Shown here: positions 25,564-33,067 of the stretch, one piece after another
Numbering within the stretch: the first letter of the stretch is position 1
Layout: each line of letters begins with the position of its first letter
Origin: Solibacter sp039934035
GTDB lineage: Bacteria; Acidobacteriota; Terriglobia; Bryobacterales; Bryobacteraceae
Assembly (NCBI GenBank): GCA_039934035.1
Contig: JBDTMZ010000136.1
Span: 1-64,000 of the forward strand
Length of the DNA stretch: 64,000 bases
Direction: 5' to 3'
The notes under the pieces: model-generated
The model's input: only the letters and a program-made list of their open reading frames with translations
Told to the model about the DNA's origin: nothing
Databases searched by the model: none
Program-made: the position numbers and the translations under genes

Positions 25564-26558
25564 AAAGTCTCTTTCTGGAGTTGGAATTGCGCCAGCAGTT
25601 CGCGGCTGGCGGCAAAGGGCGTCATCCGGCCGTCACGCACTTTCCGCTGCACAGCCGGCAGGCGCCGGGCCACCATTTGGTCATTGCGGAAAAGCTCCGC
25701 CAAACCCAAACTGAGTAATTCGTGCATCCATTCGACGGCCTGGGCGTGGCGACGGGCGGCCAGGCTGCCGTTGGCTTCGAGCAGTTCGCGATGCGCGAGC
25801 ACCATGTCCCAGACTTCGGCGATGCCTTCGCGGGCGATGGCGGAACAGGTGAGGACACGGGGCGTCCAGCCATCGCCGGAGGCCGGGAAGAGGTGTAGGG
25901 CGCCGGCGTACTCGACGCGCGCGCGCTCGGCTTTCAGGCGGTTATCGCCATCGGCTTTGTTGATGGCCATGCCGTCCAGCATTTCGATGATGCCGCGCTT
26001 CATCCCCTGCAACTCGTCGCCCGCACCGGCGAGCATGAGGAGCAGGAAGAAATCGGTCATGGAGCGGACGGCGGTTTCGCTCTGGCCGACGCCGACGGTT
26101 TCCACCAGGATGTTGCGGTAGCCGGCGGCCTCGCAGAGCAGCATGGTTTCACGCGTGCGGCGGGCCACACCGCCGAGATGTCCCTGAGAAGGAGAAGGCC
26201 TGATGAAGGCCTGTTCGGCGACGGCCAGATGCTCCATGCGGGTCTTGTCGCCGAGAATGCTGCCGCCGGAAATGGCGCTGGAGGGGTCCACGCTGAGGAC
26301 GGCGACGCTCTCGCCGCGCTCCCGGATGAGGTGCATGCCGAGGGCGTCGATGAAGGTGCTCTTGCCGACGCCGGGGACTCCGGTGATGCCGACACGGCGG
26401 CCGTGTCCGGTATGCGGCAGCACGCCATCGAGCAGGCGCGCGGCCAGTTCGGCGTCGGCGGGGAGCTGGCTTTCTATGAGGGTGATGGCGCGGGCGAGGA
26501 CGCGGCGCTGTCCGGCGAGGACTCCGTCGAGGTACCAGGGGAGGGGCTGGCGCTTCAC
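25560..26558 (-). CDS. meaB: Methylmalonyl-CoA mutase-associated GTPase MeaB
   Basis: A 332-residue SIMIBI G-protein that loads and protects the adenosylcobalamin of methylmalonyl-CoA mutase. Walker A is GITGVPGVGKSTF near residue 60, and VDPSS and ETVGVGQSE mark the switch regions. The guanine-specific motif reads NKAD (MAINKADGDN). A C-terminal dimerisation helix follows, as in MeaB/ArgK proteins. It lies 100 bases after the mutase large-subunit gene and overlaps the CoA-transferase start by four bases. The gap before it carries a small palindrome. Call is secure. Confidence 0.95.
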   Translation of the reverse strand: MKRQPLPWYLDGVLAGQRRVLARAITLIESQLPADAELAARLLDGVLPHTGHGRRVGITGVPGVGKSTFIDALGMHLIRERGESVAVLSVDPSSAISGGSILGDKTRMEHLAVAEQAFIRPSPSQGHLGGVARRTRETMLLCEAAGYRNILVETVGVGQSETAVRSMTDFFLLLMLAGAGDELQGMKRGIIEMLDGMAINKADGDNRLKAERARVEYAGALHLFPASGDGWTPRVLTCSAIAREGIAEVWDMVLAHRELLEANGSLAARRHAQAVEWMHELLSLGLAELFRNDQMVARRLPAVQRKVRDGRMTPFAASRELLAQFQLQKETL

Positions 26559-26612
26559 GGTGTGTTCCTCTTACGGTTGCGGCCACGTTGGGGGCCACCC
26601 CACTTGGGAGGG

Positions 26613-26634
26613 GGACAGGCCGGGAGACCTGTCC
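26613..26634. repeat. Short intergenic palindrome, type B, copy 1
   Basis: GGACAGG and CCTGTCC flank CCGGGAGA, within GGACAGGCCGGGAGACCTGT. It sits between the mutase large-subunit and meaB genes. A close relative lies at 52897-52918. It may form a hairpin that tunes expression of the two downstream genes. Confidence 0.5.
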
Positions 26635-26658
26635 TACCGGCTTGGACCTCGGCCGTCA

Positions 26659-28806
26659 CTAGACCGCGCTCGCTCTCCCGATCAGGGCGCGGAGAATTTT
26701 CTGCGCGCACCGGGGAATCACGGAACCGGGGCCGAAGACCTCGGCCACACCGGCGGCATACAGGGCGTCGTAATCCTGCGGCGGAATCACGCCGCCGACT
26801 ACGACCAGAATGTCTTCGCAGCCCAGTTTCTTGAGTTCCGTGATGACTTCCGGCACCAGGGTGGAGTGTCCGCCGGCGAGACTCGATACGCCCAGGACGT
26901 GGACATCATTTTCGGAGGCCATCCGGGCGGCTTCGCCGGGGGTCTGGAAAAGCGGCCCGACATCGACGTCGAAGCCCATGTCGGCGAAGGCGGTGGCGAT
27001 GACTTTGGCGCCGCGATCATGCCCGTCCTGCCCCATTTTTGCGAGCAGGATGCGCGGACGACGCCCTTCTAGGGTGGCGAATTCGCCAGCCATGGCGACG
27101 GCCGCCTGAAATTCTGGATTGCTTTGCGCTTCCGCCGAATAGACGCCGGAAATGGTGCGGCTCACGGCCTGGTACCTTCCATAAGACTTCTCCAGGGCAG
27201 TGGAAATTTCGCCCAGCGTGGCGCGCAGGCGCGCCGCTTCGACCGCGAGTTCCAGCAGGTTGCCCACGCCCAGTTCCGCGGCCTGTGTCAGCGCCGCCAG
27301 CGCCGCGTCCACCGCGTCCTGATCCCGGCTGGCGCGAATCGTCTCCAGACGGCGCACCTGCGAATCGCGCACGGCGCGGTTATCGACGATGCGCACGTCC
27401 AGCTGCTCTTCGTTTTCGAGGCGGTATTTATTGACGCCGACAATGGTTTCGCGGCCGGAATCGATCTGCGCCTGACGGCGGGCGGCCGCCTCTTCGATGC
27501 GCATCTTCGGCAGTCCGGTTTCGATGGCCTTGGCCATGCCGCCGAGGGCTTCGATCTCCTGAATGTGATGCCACGCGTTGTGCATCATTTCGTGCGTCAG
27601 TGCTTCGACGTAATAGCTGCCGGCCCAGGGATCCACCACCTTGGTGATGCCCGTCTCCTCCTGGAGGAAGATCTGCGTGTTGCGGGCAATGCGCGCCGAA
27701 AAATCGGTGGGCAGCGCGATGGCTTCGTCCAGCGCATTCGTGTGCAAACTCTGCGTGTGCCCGAGCGCCGCGGCCAAAGCTTCAACACAAGTGCGCGGCA
27801 CGTTATTGAATACGTCCTGCGCGGCCAGGCTCCAACCGGAGGTCTGCGAGTGGGTACGCAGCGCCATGCTCTTCGGGTTCTTGGGGTTGAAGCTCTTGAT
27901 GATTTTGGCCCACAGGACGCGCGCGGCGCGCATCTTGGCGACTTCCATGAAGTGGTTCATGCCTATGCCCCAGAAGAAGCTGAGGCGAGGCGCGAAGGTA
28001 TCGATATCGAGCCCGGCGGCGATGCCGGTGCGGATGTATTCGAGGCCGTCTGCGAGGGTGTAGCCGAGTTCGAGGTCGGCGGAGGCGCCGGCTTCCTGCA
28101 TGTGATAGCCGCTGATGGAAATGCAGTTGAACTTCGGCATTCTCTCCGAGCAGTAGCGGAAAATATCGCCGATGATGCGCATGGAGGGGGTGGGCGGATA
28201 GATGTAGGTATTGCGCACCATGAACTCTTTGAGAATGTCGTTCTGAATGGTGCCGCTGAGGTCTTTAGCCGCGACGCCCTGCTCTTCGGCGGCCACGATG
28301 TAGAAGGCCATGACCGGGAGTACGGCGCCGTTCATGGTCATGGAGACGGACATCTGGCCGAGGGGGATCTGGTCGAAGAGGATTTTCATATCCTCCACGG
28401 AATCGATGGCTACTCCAGCTTTGCCGACGTCGCCGGAGACGCGGTCGTTATCGGAATCGTAGCCGCGGTGGGTGGCGAGGTCGAAGGCGACGGAGAGTCC
28501 CTTTTGTCCGGCCGCGAGATTGCGGCGATAAAAGGCATTGGATTCTTCCGCGGTGGAGAAGCCGGCGTACTGCCGGATGGTCCAGGGCTGCATGGCGTAC
28601 ATGGTGGAGTAGGGGCCGCGCAGGAAGGGCGCAACGCCGGCCGCGAAATCGAGGTGCTCCATCGCGTACAGGTCGTCTGGGGTGTACCAGGGTTTGACGG
28701 CGATGTGCTCGGCGGTTTGCCAGAGCGGCGCATCCGCCGGGGGAGCGGCGGGCCCAGTCCCCTGCCCTTTCGGGTGGTATGCGATTTTGGTGAAATCGGG
28801 CCTCAT
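26659..28806 (-). CDS. mutB: Methylmalonyl-CoA mutase, large (catalytic) subunit
   Basis: Adenosylcobalamin enzyme converting succinyl-CoA and (R)-methylmalonyl-CoA; 715 residues, the normal length. The N-terminal TIM barrel has the family segments YAGFSTAEESNAFYRRNL, VAFDLATHRGYDSDN and RTHSQTSGWSL. The C-terminal cobalamin domain (about 580-710) carries DGHDRGAKV (lower-ligand His), SSLAGGH and VVVGGVIPPQD. ATG 28806 is preferred: AGGAG lies upstream, and the codon overlaps the small-subunit stop by four bases. A longer in-frame extension inside that gene has no homology. Heterodimer partner is the upstream gene. Confidence 0.96.
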   Translation of the reverse strand: MRPDFTKIAYHPKGQGTGPAAPPADAPLWQTAEHIAVKPWYTPDDLYAMEHLDFAAGVAPFLRGPYSTMYAMQPWTIRQYAGFSTAEESNAFYRRNLAAGQKGLSVAFDLATHRGYDSDNDRVSGDVGKAGVAIDSVEDMKILFDQIPLGQMSVSMTMNGAVLPVMAFYIVAAEEQGVAAKDLSGTIQNDILKEFMVRNTYIYPPTPSMRIIGDIFRYCSERMPKFNCISISGYHMQEAGASADLELGYTLADGLEYIRTGIAAGLDIDTFAPRLSFFWGIGMNHFMEVAKMRAARVLWAKIIKSFNPKNPKSMALRTHSQTSGWSLAAQDVFNNVPRTCVEALAAALGHTQSLHTNALDEAIALPTDFSARIARNTQIFLQEETGITKVVDPWAGSYYVEALTHEMMHNAWHHIQEIEALGGMAKAIETGLPKMRIEEAAARRQAQIDSGRETIVGVNKYRLENEEQLDVRIVDNRAVRDSQVRRLETIRASRDQDAVDAALAALTQAAELGVGNLLELAVEAARLRATLGEISTALEKSYGRYQAVSRTISGVYSAEAQSNPEFQAAVAMAGEFATLEGRRPRILLAKMGQDGHDRGAKVIATAFADMGFDVDVGPLFQTPGEAARMASENDVHVLGVSSLAGGHSTLVPEVITELKKLGCEDILVVVGGVIPPQDYDALYAAGVAEVFGPGSVIPRCAQKILRALIGRASAV

Positions 28807-30230
28807 AACGCGCTCCTCATGCCAAGCCGATTTTGCCATTCGGTCAGGGTTTGCAGGGTGTCGCTGAAGATGTGAATATAGCCCTGCACGCCGGCGGCAT
28901 TCAATTCGGGAATCAGTTCCTTGGGGTTGCCCGCGACCAGCACGGGGACTTTGACGGCGGCGCAGACTTGGCGGGCCAGGGCGGGATACTCGGGATCGGA
29001 ACTGCAGAGGATCACGAGGTCCGCATCGGTGCCCTGAAAGTCTTCGGACTCCGCGATATCGAATCCGGCGCAACCGACGAAGTTGATGCAGAAGTTGGCG
29101 CGGGCGCCCTTCATTTTGACGTCGCCCCGCTTGAGCAGCAGCACTTTGGGGCAGCGCCCGGTTTCCGCGGTGTGCTCGAGCGTGCGCCGGCGGATGGCTT
29201 CATAAGGTTCGGCGATGCGCACCTGCGGCAATCCTGCGGCGTGCGCGGCGGCGGGTGGGGCGACGCCGGGCGTGGTTTCGGCGGTATTGGGATAGTGATT
29301 GACACCGACGAGAGCGCGCTTGCGGGAGGAATAGGATTTGGCGCGAGCCTCACGGGTTTCGGCCAGAGCCTGTTCGATGAGACCCGCCTGCAAGACCACG
29401 GCGTAACCGCCCTGAGCTTCCACTTCCTGGAAGAGCTGCCAGGCGGCGCGCGCCAGTTGATCGGTGAGGGCTTCCACATAGTAGGAGCCGCCGGCGGGAT
29501 CGGCTACCGCGTCGAGATGAGTTTCTTCCTTGAGGATGCGCTGGACGTTGAGCGCGAGGTGGGCATCGAAGCCGAAGGGCTCGACGTCGAGGGTATCGCA
29601 ACCGCCCACTGCGGCGGCGAAGGCTTCGGTGGTGACGCGGAGGAGATTGGTGTAACGGTCGTAGATGCTCTTATTGCGGCGCGGGGTGCGCACGTGAAGG
29701 CGCATGCGGCAGGAACGCTCGGAGACCCAGCCGAAGGCCTCGACGGCTTGCGACCAGAGGAGGCGCGCCGCGCGGAATTTGGCAATTTCGACGAAAGTCG
29801 CGGGTCCGGCGGCGAAGACGAATTGCACGTCGCGCACGGCGCTATCGACGGGCTGCGAATCGGTCAACTCGGCGAGGCGCTGCACGCCGGCGGCGATGGC
29901 GTAGCCCAGTTCCTGAACCGCGTGGGCGCCGGCTTCGTGCAGTAGGTCGCCGCGGATGGCGTCGGGATCGATGGCGGCATCCTGCGCGATCTCCCAGCTT
30001 TTCCCGGTACCGCGCGCGAAGGGCGGCATGCCGGGCGTGGCGGCGGTCTGCGCTTCCAACCCGGCGAGCGCCTCGCGGCGATAGTAGGGGCGGACGGCGA
30101 GTCCCTCTTCGGTCTGCCAGACCAGTTTGCGGGCGTAATCCGCGCCCTTCAGATCTTTGGCAATGGCGGCTTCCCAGGCCTCGGTGGTGACGGGTGGGAA
30201 GTCGGCCGCCAGGCTAAGCAGTTCAGGCAT
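28803..30230 (-). CDS. mutA: Methylmalonyl-CoA mutase, small subunit
   Basis: A 475-residue non-catalytic partner of the mutase. It shares the barrel segments RLHVRTPRRNKSIYDRYTNL and DPAGGSYYVEALTDQLA with the large subunit. The C-terminal domain lacks the cobalamin DxHxxG motif, reading KMKGARANFCINFVGCAGFD instead, as expected for MutA. Start ATG 30230 has a strong AGGAGGG ribosome site; earlier in-frame codons lie in the epimerase gene. It overlaps the epimerase gene by eight bases and the mutB start by four. It is somewhat short compared with ~620-residue homologues, mainly in linkers. Confidence 0.93.
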   Translation of the reverse strand: MPELLSLAADFPPVTTEAWEAAIAKDLKGADYARKLVWQTEEGLAVRPYYRREALAGLEAQTAATPGMPPFARGTGKSWEIAQDAAIDPDAIRGDLLHEAGAHAVQELGYAIAAGVQRLAELTDSQPVDSAVRDVQFVFAAGPATFVEIAKFRAARLLWSQAVEAFGWVSERSCRMRLHVRTPRRNKSIYDRYTNLLRVTTEAFAAAVGGCDTLDVEPFGFDAHLALNVQRILKEETHLDAVADPAGGSYYVEALTDQLARAAWQLFQEVEAQGGYAVVLQAGLIEQALAETREARAKSYSSRKRALVGVNHYPNTAETTPGVAPPAAAHAAGLPQVRIAEPYEAIRRRTLEHTAETGRCPKVLLLKRGDVKMKGARANFCINFVGCAGFDIAESEDFQGTDADLVILCSSDPEYPALARQVCAAVKVPVLVAGNPKELIPELNAAGVQGYIHIFSDTLQTLTEWQNRLGMRSAL

Positions 30231-30678
30231 GGGAACCCTCCTGGACAACCTCCAGCAAGTAGCCGAAGGCGGCGGTTTCCGTGGTCTTGGGGTGGACGAA
30301 GAAAACGGTGGTGCCGCGCGAGCCCTTGCGGGGTGCTTTATCGATGATCTTGAAACCGTGAGTTTGCAGGTAGTCAAAAGCCTGCTGGATATCGGCTACA
30401 CGCAGGGCGACGTGGGCGAGGCCGCCGCGTCCGCCGTTCTTCTCGATCTGTTTGGCGACGGGCGATTCCGGGGTGAGCGGCTCCAGCAGTTGGATGAGGT
30501 TGGGACCGTCGCCCACCTGCAGGAGTGCTTCGCGCACCTGGTCGCCGCCCAGCACTTCCTCGCGATGGATTTCGCGAAAGCCCATGGCTTCGTAGGCTTT
30601 GACCTGCGCGTCGAGTTCGCCGGGTCGCACCGAGATGGCTACGTGATCGAAAAACAGGAATCCAGGAATCTGTTGCAT
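30223..30678 (-). CDS. mce: Methylmalonyl-CoA epimerase
   Basis: A 151-residue VOC-fold metalloenzyme interconverting (S)- and (R)-methylmalonyl-CoA, needed between the transcarboxylase and the mutase. Metal ligands fit H12 in FDHVAISV, GLAHVALRV with its His near residue 89, and the Glu of YLLEVVQE at the end; FVHPKTT is also typical of the epimerase. Its ATG coincides with the end of the biotin-carrier gene, and its 3' end overlaps mutA. The context makes the specific call stronger than a generic VOC call. Confidence 0.92.
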   Translation of the reverse strand: MQQIPGFLFFDHVAISVRPGELDAQVKAYEAMGFREIHREEVLGGDQVREALLQVGDGPNLIQLLEPLTPESPVAKQIEKNGGRGGLAHVALRVADIQQAFDYLQTHGFKIIDKAPRKGSRGTTVFFVHPKTTETAAFGYLLEVVQEGSHA

Positions 30679-31070
30679 TATTCGAACTCCACGACGAGTT
30701 GTCCCGCCTGTACGCCGTCGCCCTGGTGGACGTGGATGGCCGCGACTTTGCCGGGTGCGGGAGCGGTGATGTTGGTTTCCATCTTCATGGCTTCGAGCAC
30801 CACGAGGATGTCGCCGGTCTGCAGGCTCTGACCGACCTGGGCCGCCACGCGGACGACGATTCCCGAGACGGGGCTGCGGCAGACTTTGTCTTCATTCACG
30901 GGGGCGCCGCCGCTGGGAGCGGGGGCGGGAGCGGCGGCAGCGGGCACGCGCAACGGGGCGGACCCCAGACTGAGCCCGCTCACGCTGTAGGGCAGCACCG
31001 GAGATTCCGGCTCCGCCGCTTCTACATCCACTTCAAAAGTCCGTTCGTCAATCGTGATATTCAGTCTCAT
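30678..31070 (-). CDS. Transcarboxylase 1.3S biotin carrier subunit
   Basis: A 130-residue biotin-carboxyl carrier. The N-terminal ~25 residues are a beta segment typical of 1.3S/acyl-CoA carboxylase carriers. A Pro/Ala-rich linker (about 42-58) follows, then the biotinyl domain with EAMKME, biotinylated at K96. It would carry CO2 between the 12S subunit (methylmalonyl-CoA side) and the 5S subunit (pyruvate side). It sits between the small accessory gene and the epimerase, whose start abuts its stop. Carriers of decarboxylase pumps look similar, but no membrane beta subunit is present. Confidence 0.9.
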   Translation of the reverse strand: MRLNITIDERTFEVDVEAAEPESPVLPYSVSGLSLGSAPLRVPAAAAPAPAPSGGAPVNEDKVCRSPVSGIVVRVAAQVGQSLQTGDILVVLEAMKMETNITAPAPGKVAAIHVHQGDGVQAGQLVVEFE

Positions 31071-31128
31071 AGATTCCTCAACTCCGGGCCTCGCCCGGGC
31101 GCTCAGTCGCGGTAAGGGACGCTCCGGC

Positions 31129-31148
31129 GGCAGCCACGAATGGCTGCC
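31129..31148. promoter_or_regulatory. Perfect 8-bp stem-loop in the transcarboxylase operon
   Basis: GGCAGCCA (31129-31136) and TGGCTGCC (31141-31148) flank CGAA, giving a compact tetraloop-like hairpin in the 127-base gap between the small accessory gene and the 1.3S gene. No T-run follows on the minus strand, so it is more likely an RNA-processing or stability element, or a dispersed repeat, than a terminator. Confidence 0.4.
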
Positions 31149-31197
31149 TCACTGGGTACGCCCTCACCGGTCTTCGTCATTCGGTGTGACTCCTCAG

Positions 31198-31470
31198 TTA
31201 CCCGGCCAACACGTGGGAGGCCTGTATGGAGACGCGGCCCTGTTGGGCCCAGGCGCTGGTAGAGACCAGGCGCACCTGCTTGATATGGGCGCGCACGCCG
31301 AGGTATGCGGCGATGGCCGCGGAGACAGCGATCATCTCCTCTTCGGTCATTTCCGAACGCGCGATTTCGGTGACTTCGGTTTGCGCCGGCACGCCTTCCA
31401 GCGTTCCGACGCGTTGCAGGAGTTCGGCGATTTGCGCACGCAGTTGTTCGAGTTCGGTAGATCGCACCAT
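31198..31470 (-). CDS. Small accessory protein of the transcarboxylase cluster
   Basis: A 90-residue soluble protein: an N-terminal helical region with ELEQLRAQIAELLQRV, then EEEMIAVSAAIAAYLGVR, and a basic beta end (VRLVSTSAWAQQGRVSIQAS). The end resembles the soluble tail seen in OadG-type gamma subunits and small epsilon-like subunits of acyl-CoA carboxylases, but there is no membrane helix. It lies seven bases after the 12S gene. ATG 31470 follows GAGGTG closely; a GTG two codons earlier is the alternative. Likely role is assembly or docking of the carboxyltransferase; this is inference. Confidence 0.75.
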   Translation of the reverse strand: MVRSTELEQLRAQIAELLQRVGTLEGVPAQTEVTEIARSEMTEEEMIAVSAAIAAYLGVRAHIKQVRLVSTSAWAQQGRVSIQASHVLAG

Positions 31471-31477
31471 AAGCACC

Positions 31478-33031
31478 TCAGAGCGGCATCAGGCCGTGTT
31501 TCTTGGGCGGACGCAATTCCCGCTTGGTATGCAGGTATTCGAGCACCTGCGCCAGATGACGGCGGGTATCGGCAGGCTCGATGATGGCGTCGACCAGGCG
31601 CCGTCCGGCGGCCACATAAGGATTGGAGAAGGCGTCGCGATAACTGTCGATCAGTTCCGTGCGCTTGGCCTTCTTATCCGCGGCGTCCTGAATTTCCTTG
31701 CGGAAGACGATTTCGGCCGCGCCCTCGGCGCCCATTACGGCGACTTCGGCGGTGGGCCAGGCGAAGACACGGTCGGCTCCCAGATCCTTCCCGCACATGG
31801 CGAGATAGGCGCCGCCGTAACTCTTCCGGAGAATCACGGTGACTTTGGGGACGGTGGCGGCAGAGTAAGCGAAGAGCATTTTGGCGCCGTGGCGGATGAT
31901 GCCGCCGTGTTCCTGCTGCACGCCGGGGAGGAAGCCCGGCACATCGACAAACGTCACCAGGGAAATATTAAAGGCGTTGCAGAAGCGGATGAAGCGCGAC
32001 GACTTGTTGGCGGCGTTGATATCAAGCACACCGGCCTGCACGCAGGGCTGGTTGGCGATGATACCGACCGTGCGGCCGGCGATGCGCGCGAAGCCGACCA
32101 CGATATTGGCGGCGTAGCCGGACTGCACTTCCAGGAAATCGGCGAAATCCACCACGCTGAGGATCACGTCGCGCACGTCGTAGCCCTTCTTGCCATCGAC
32201 GGGCACGATGTTGTCGAGCGCCGGGTTGGGATCGACATTGGGATCGCCTTCGATGCGCGGCGGGTCTTCCAGGTTGTTGTTGGGCAGGAAGCTGAGCAGC
32301 TTTTGGGCGAGCAGGATGGCGTGGCGGTCGTCTTCGGCGACGAAGTGAATAACGCCGGATTTGGCCATGTGCGATTCCGGTCCGCCGAGCTCTTCGGCGG
32401 TAACGGTCTCACCGGTGACGCTCTTGATGACCTGCGGCCCAGTGATGAACATCTGCGCCTGGCGGGTCTGAATGATGAAATCGGTGAGCGCCGGGCTATA
32501 GGCCGCGCCGCCGGCACAAGGTCCGCAGATCAGCGAGATCTGGGGCACGGCGCCGGAGAGCATGACGTTGGTGTAGAACACCTTGCCGTAGCCGGACAGC
32601 GAATCGATGCCTTCCTGCACGCGCGCCCCGCCCGAATCGTTCACGAAGACGAAGGGCGAGCCGGTCTTGAGGCTCTGCTGCATGATCTCGGCGACTTTGA
32701 CCGAGTGGACTTCGCCGGCGGAACCGCCCGAGACGGTGAAGTCCTGGCTCGCCAGATGGATCAGGCGGCCATTGACGCAGCCTGCGCCAGTGACCACGCC
32801 ATCGGCGGGGAAGCTCTTCCCTGCCATACCGAACAACGTGGCGCGGTGCTCGGCAAACAGGCCGGTCTCTTCGAAGCTGCCGGCGTCCACCAGTACGTCA
32901 ACGCGCTCGCGCGCGGTCAACTTCCCGCTGTGCCGCTGTTTTTCCAGCCGCTCTTCGCCGCCGCCCAGCATGGCCTGGCTGCTGCGTGTACGCAGATCGG
33001 CGATCTTCTCCTGCATGGTTACTGTTGCCAT
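31478..33031 (-). CDS. Transcarboxylase 12S / acyl-CoA carboxyltransferase beta subunit
   Basis: A 517-residue double-crotonase carboxyltransferase that moves the carboxyl group between methylmalonyl-CoA and carrier biotin. Visible family segments are GKLTARERV, HLASQDFTVSGGSAGE, SGGARVQEGIDSLSGYGK, GPCAGGAAYSPALTDF in the N-half, and QPCVQAGVLDINAANK, DVPGFLPGVQQEHGGI, LRKSYGGAYLAM and WPTAEVAVMGAEGA in the C-half. These match propionyl-CoA/methylmalonyl-CoA-type beta subunits. With a 5S gene beside it and no biotin carboxylase, the transcarboxylase 12S assignment is the best reading. Methylmalonyl-CoA decarboxylase alpha is the main alternative. Confidence 0.92.
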   Translation of the reverse strand: MATVTMQEKIADLRTRSSQAMLGGGEERLEKQRHSGKLTARERVDVLVDAGSFEETGLFAEHRATLFGMAGKSFPADGVVTGAGCVNGRLIHLASQDFTVSGGSAGEVHSVKVAEIMQQSLKTGSPFVFVNDSGGARVQEGIDSLSGYGKVFYTNVMLSGAVPQISLICGPCAGGAAYSPALTDFIIQTRQAQMFITGPQVIKSVTGETVTAEELGGPESHMAKSGVIHFVAEDDRHAILLAQKLLSFLPNNNLEDPPRIEGDPNVDPNPALDNIVPVDGKKGYDVRDVILSVVDFADFLEVQSGYAANIVVGFARIAGRTVGIIANQPCVQAGVLDINAANKSSRFIRFCNAFNISLVTFVDVPGFLPGVQQEHGGIIRHGAKMLFAYSAATVPKVTVILRKSYGGAYLAMCGKDLGADRVFAWPTAEVAVMGAEGAAEIVFRKEIQDAADKKAKRTELIDSYRDAFSNPYVAAGRRLVDAIIEPADTRRHLAQVLEYLHTKRELRPPKKHGLMPL

Positions 33032-33067
33032 ATCGGTTCGTCCTTTGGCCCTGATTTTTCGGGCCGC

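Noticed and set aside
28807..29073. N-terminal extension of the mutase large subunit
   Set aside because: It lies within mutA in another frame and shows no mutase homology; ATG 28806 with AGGAG upstream is the better start.
30678..33031. Sodium-pumping methylmalonyl-CoA decarboxylase
   Set aside because: No membrane beta subunit or membrane gamma subunit is present, while a 5S pyruvate carboxyltransferase is.
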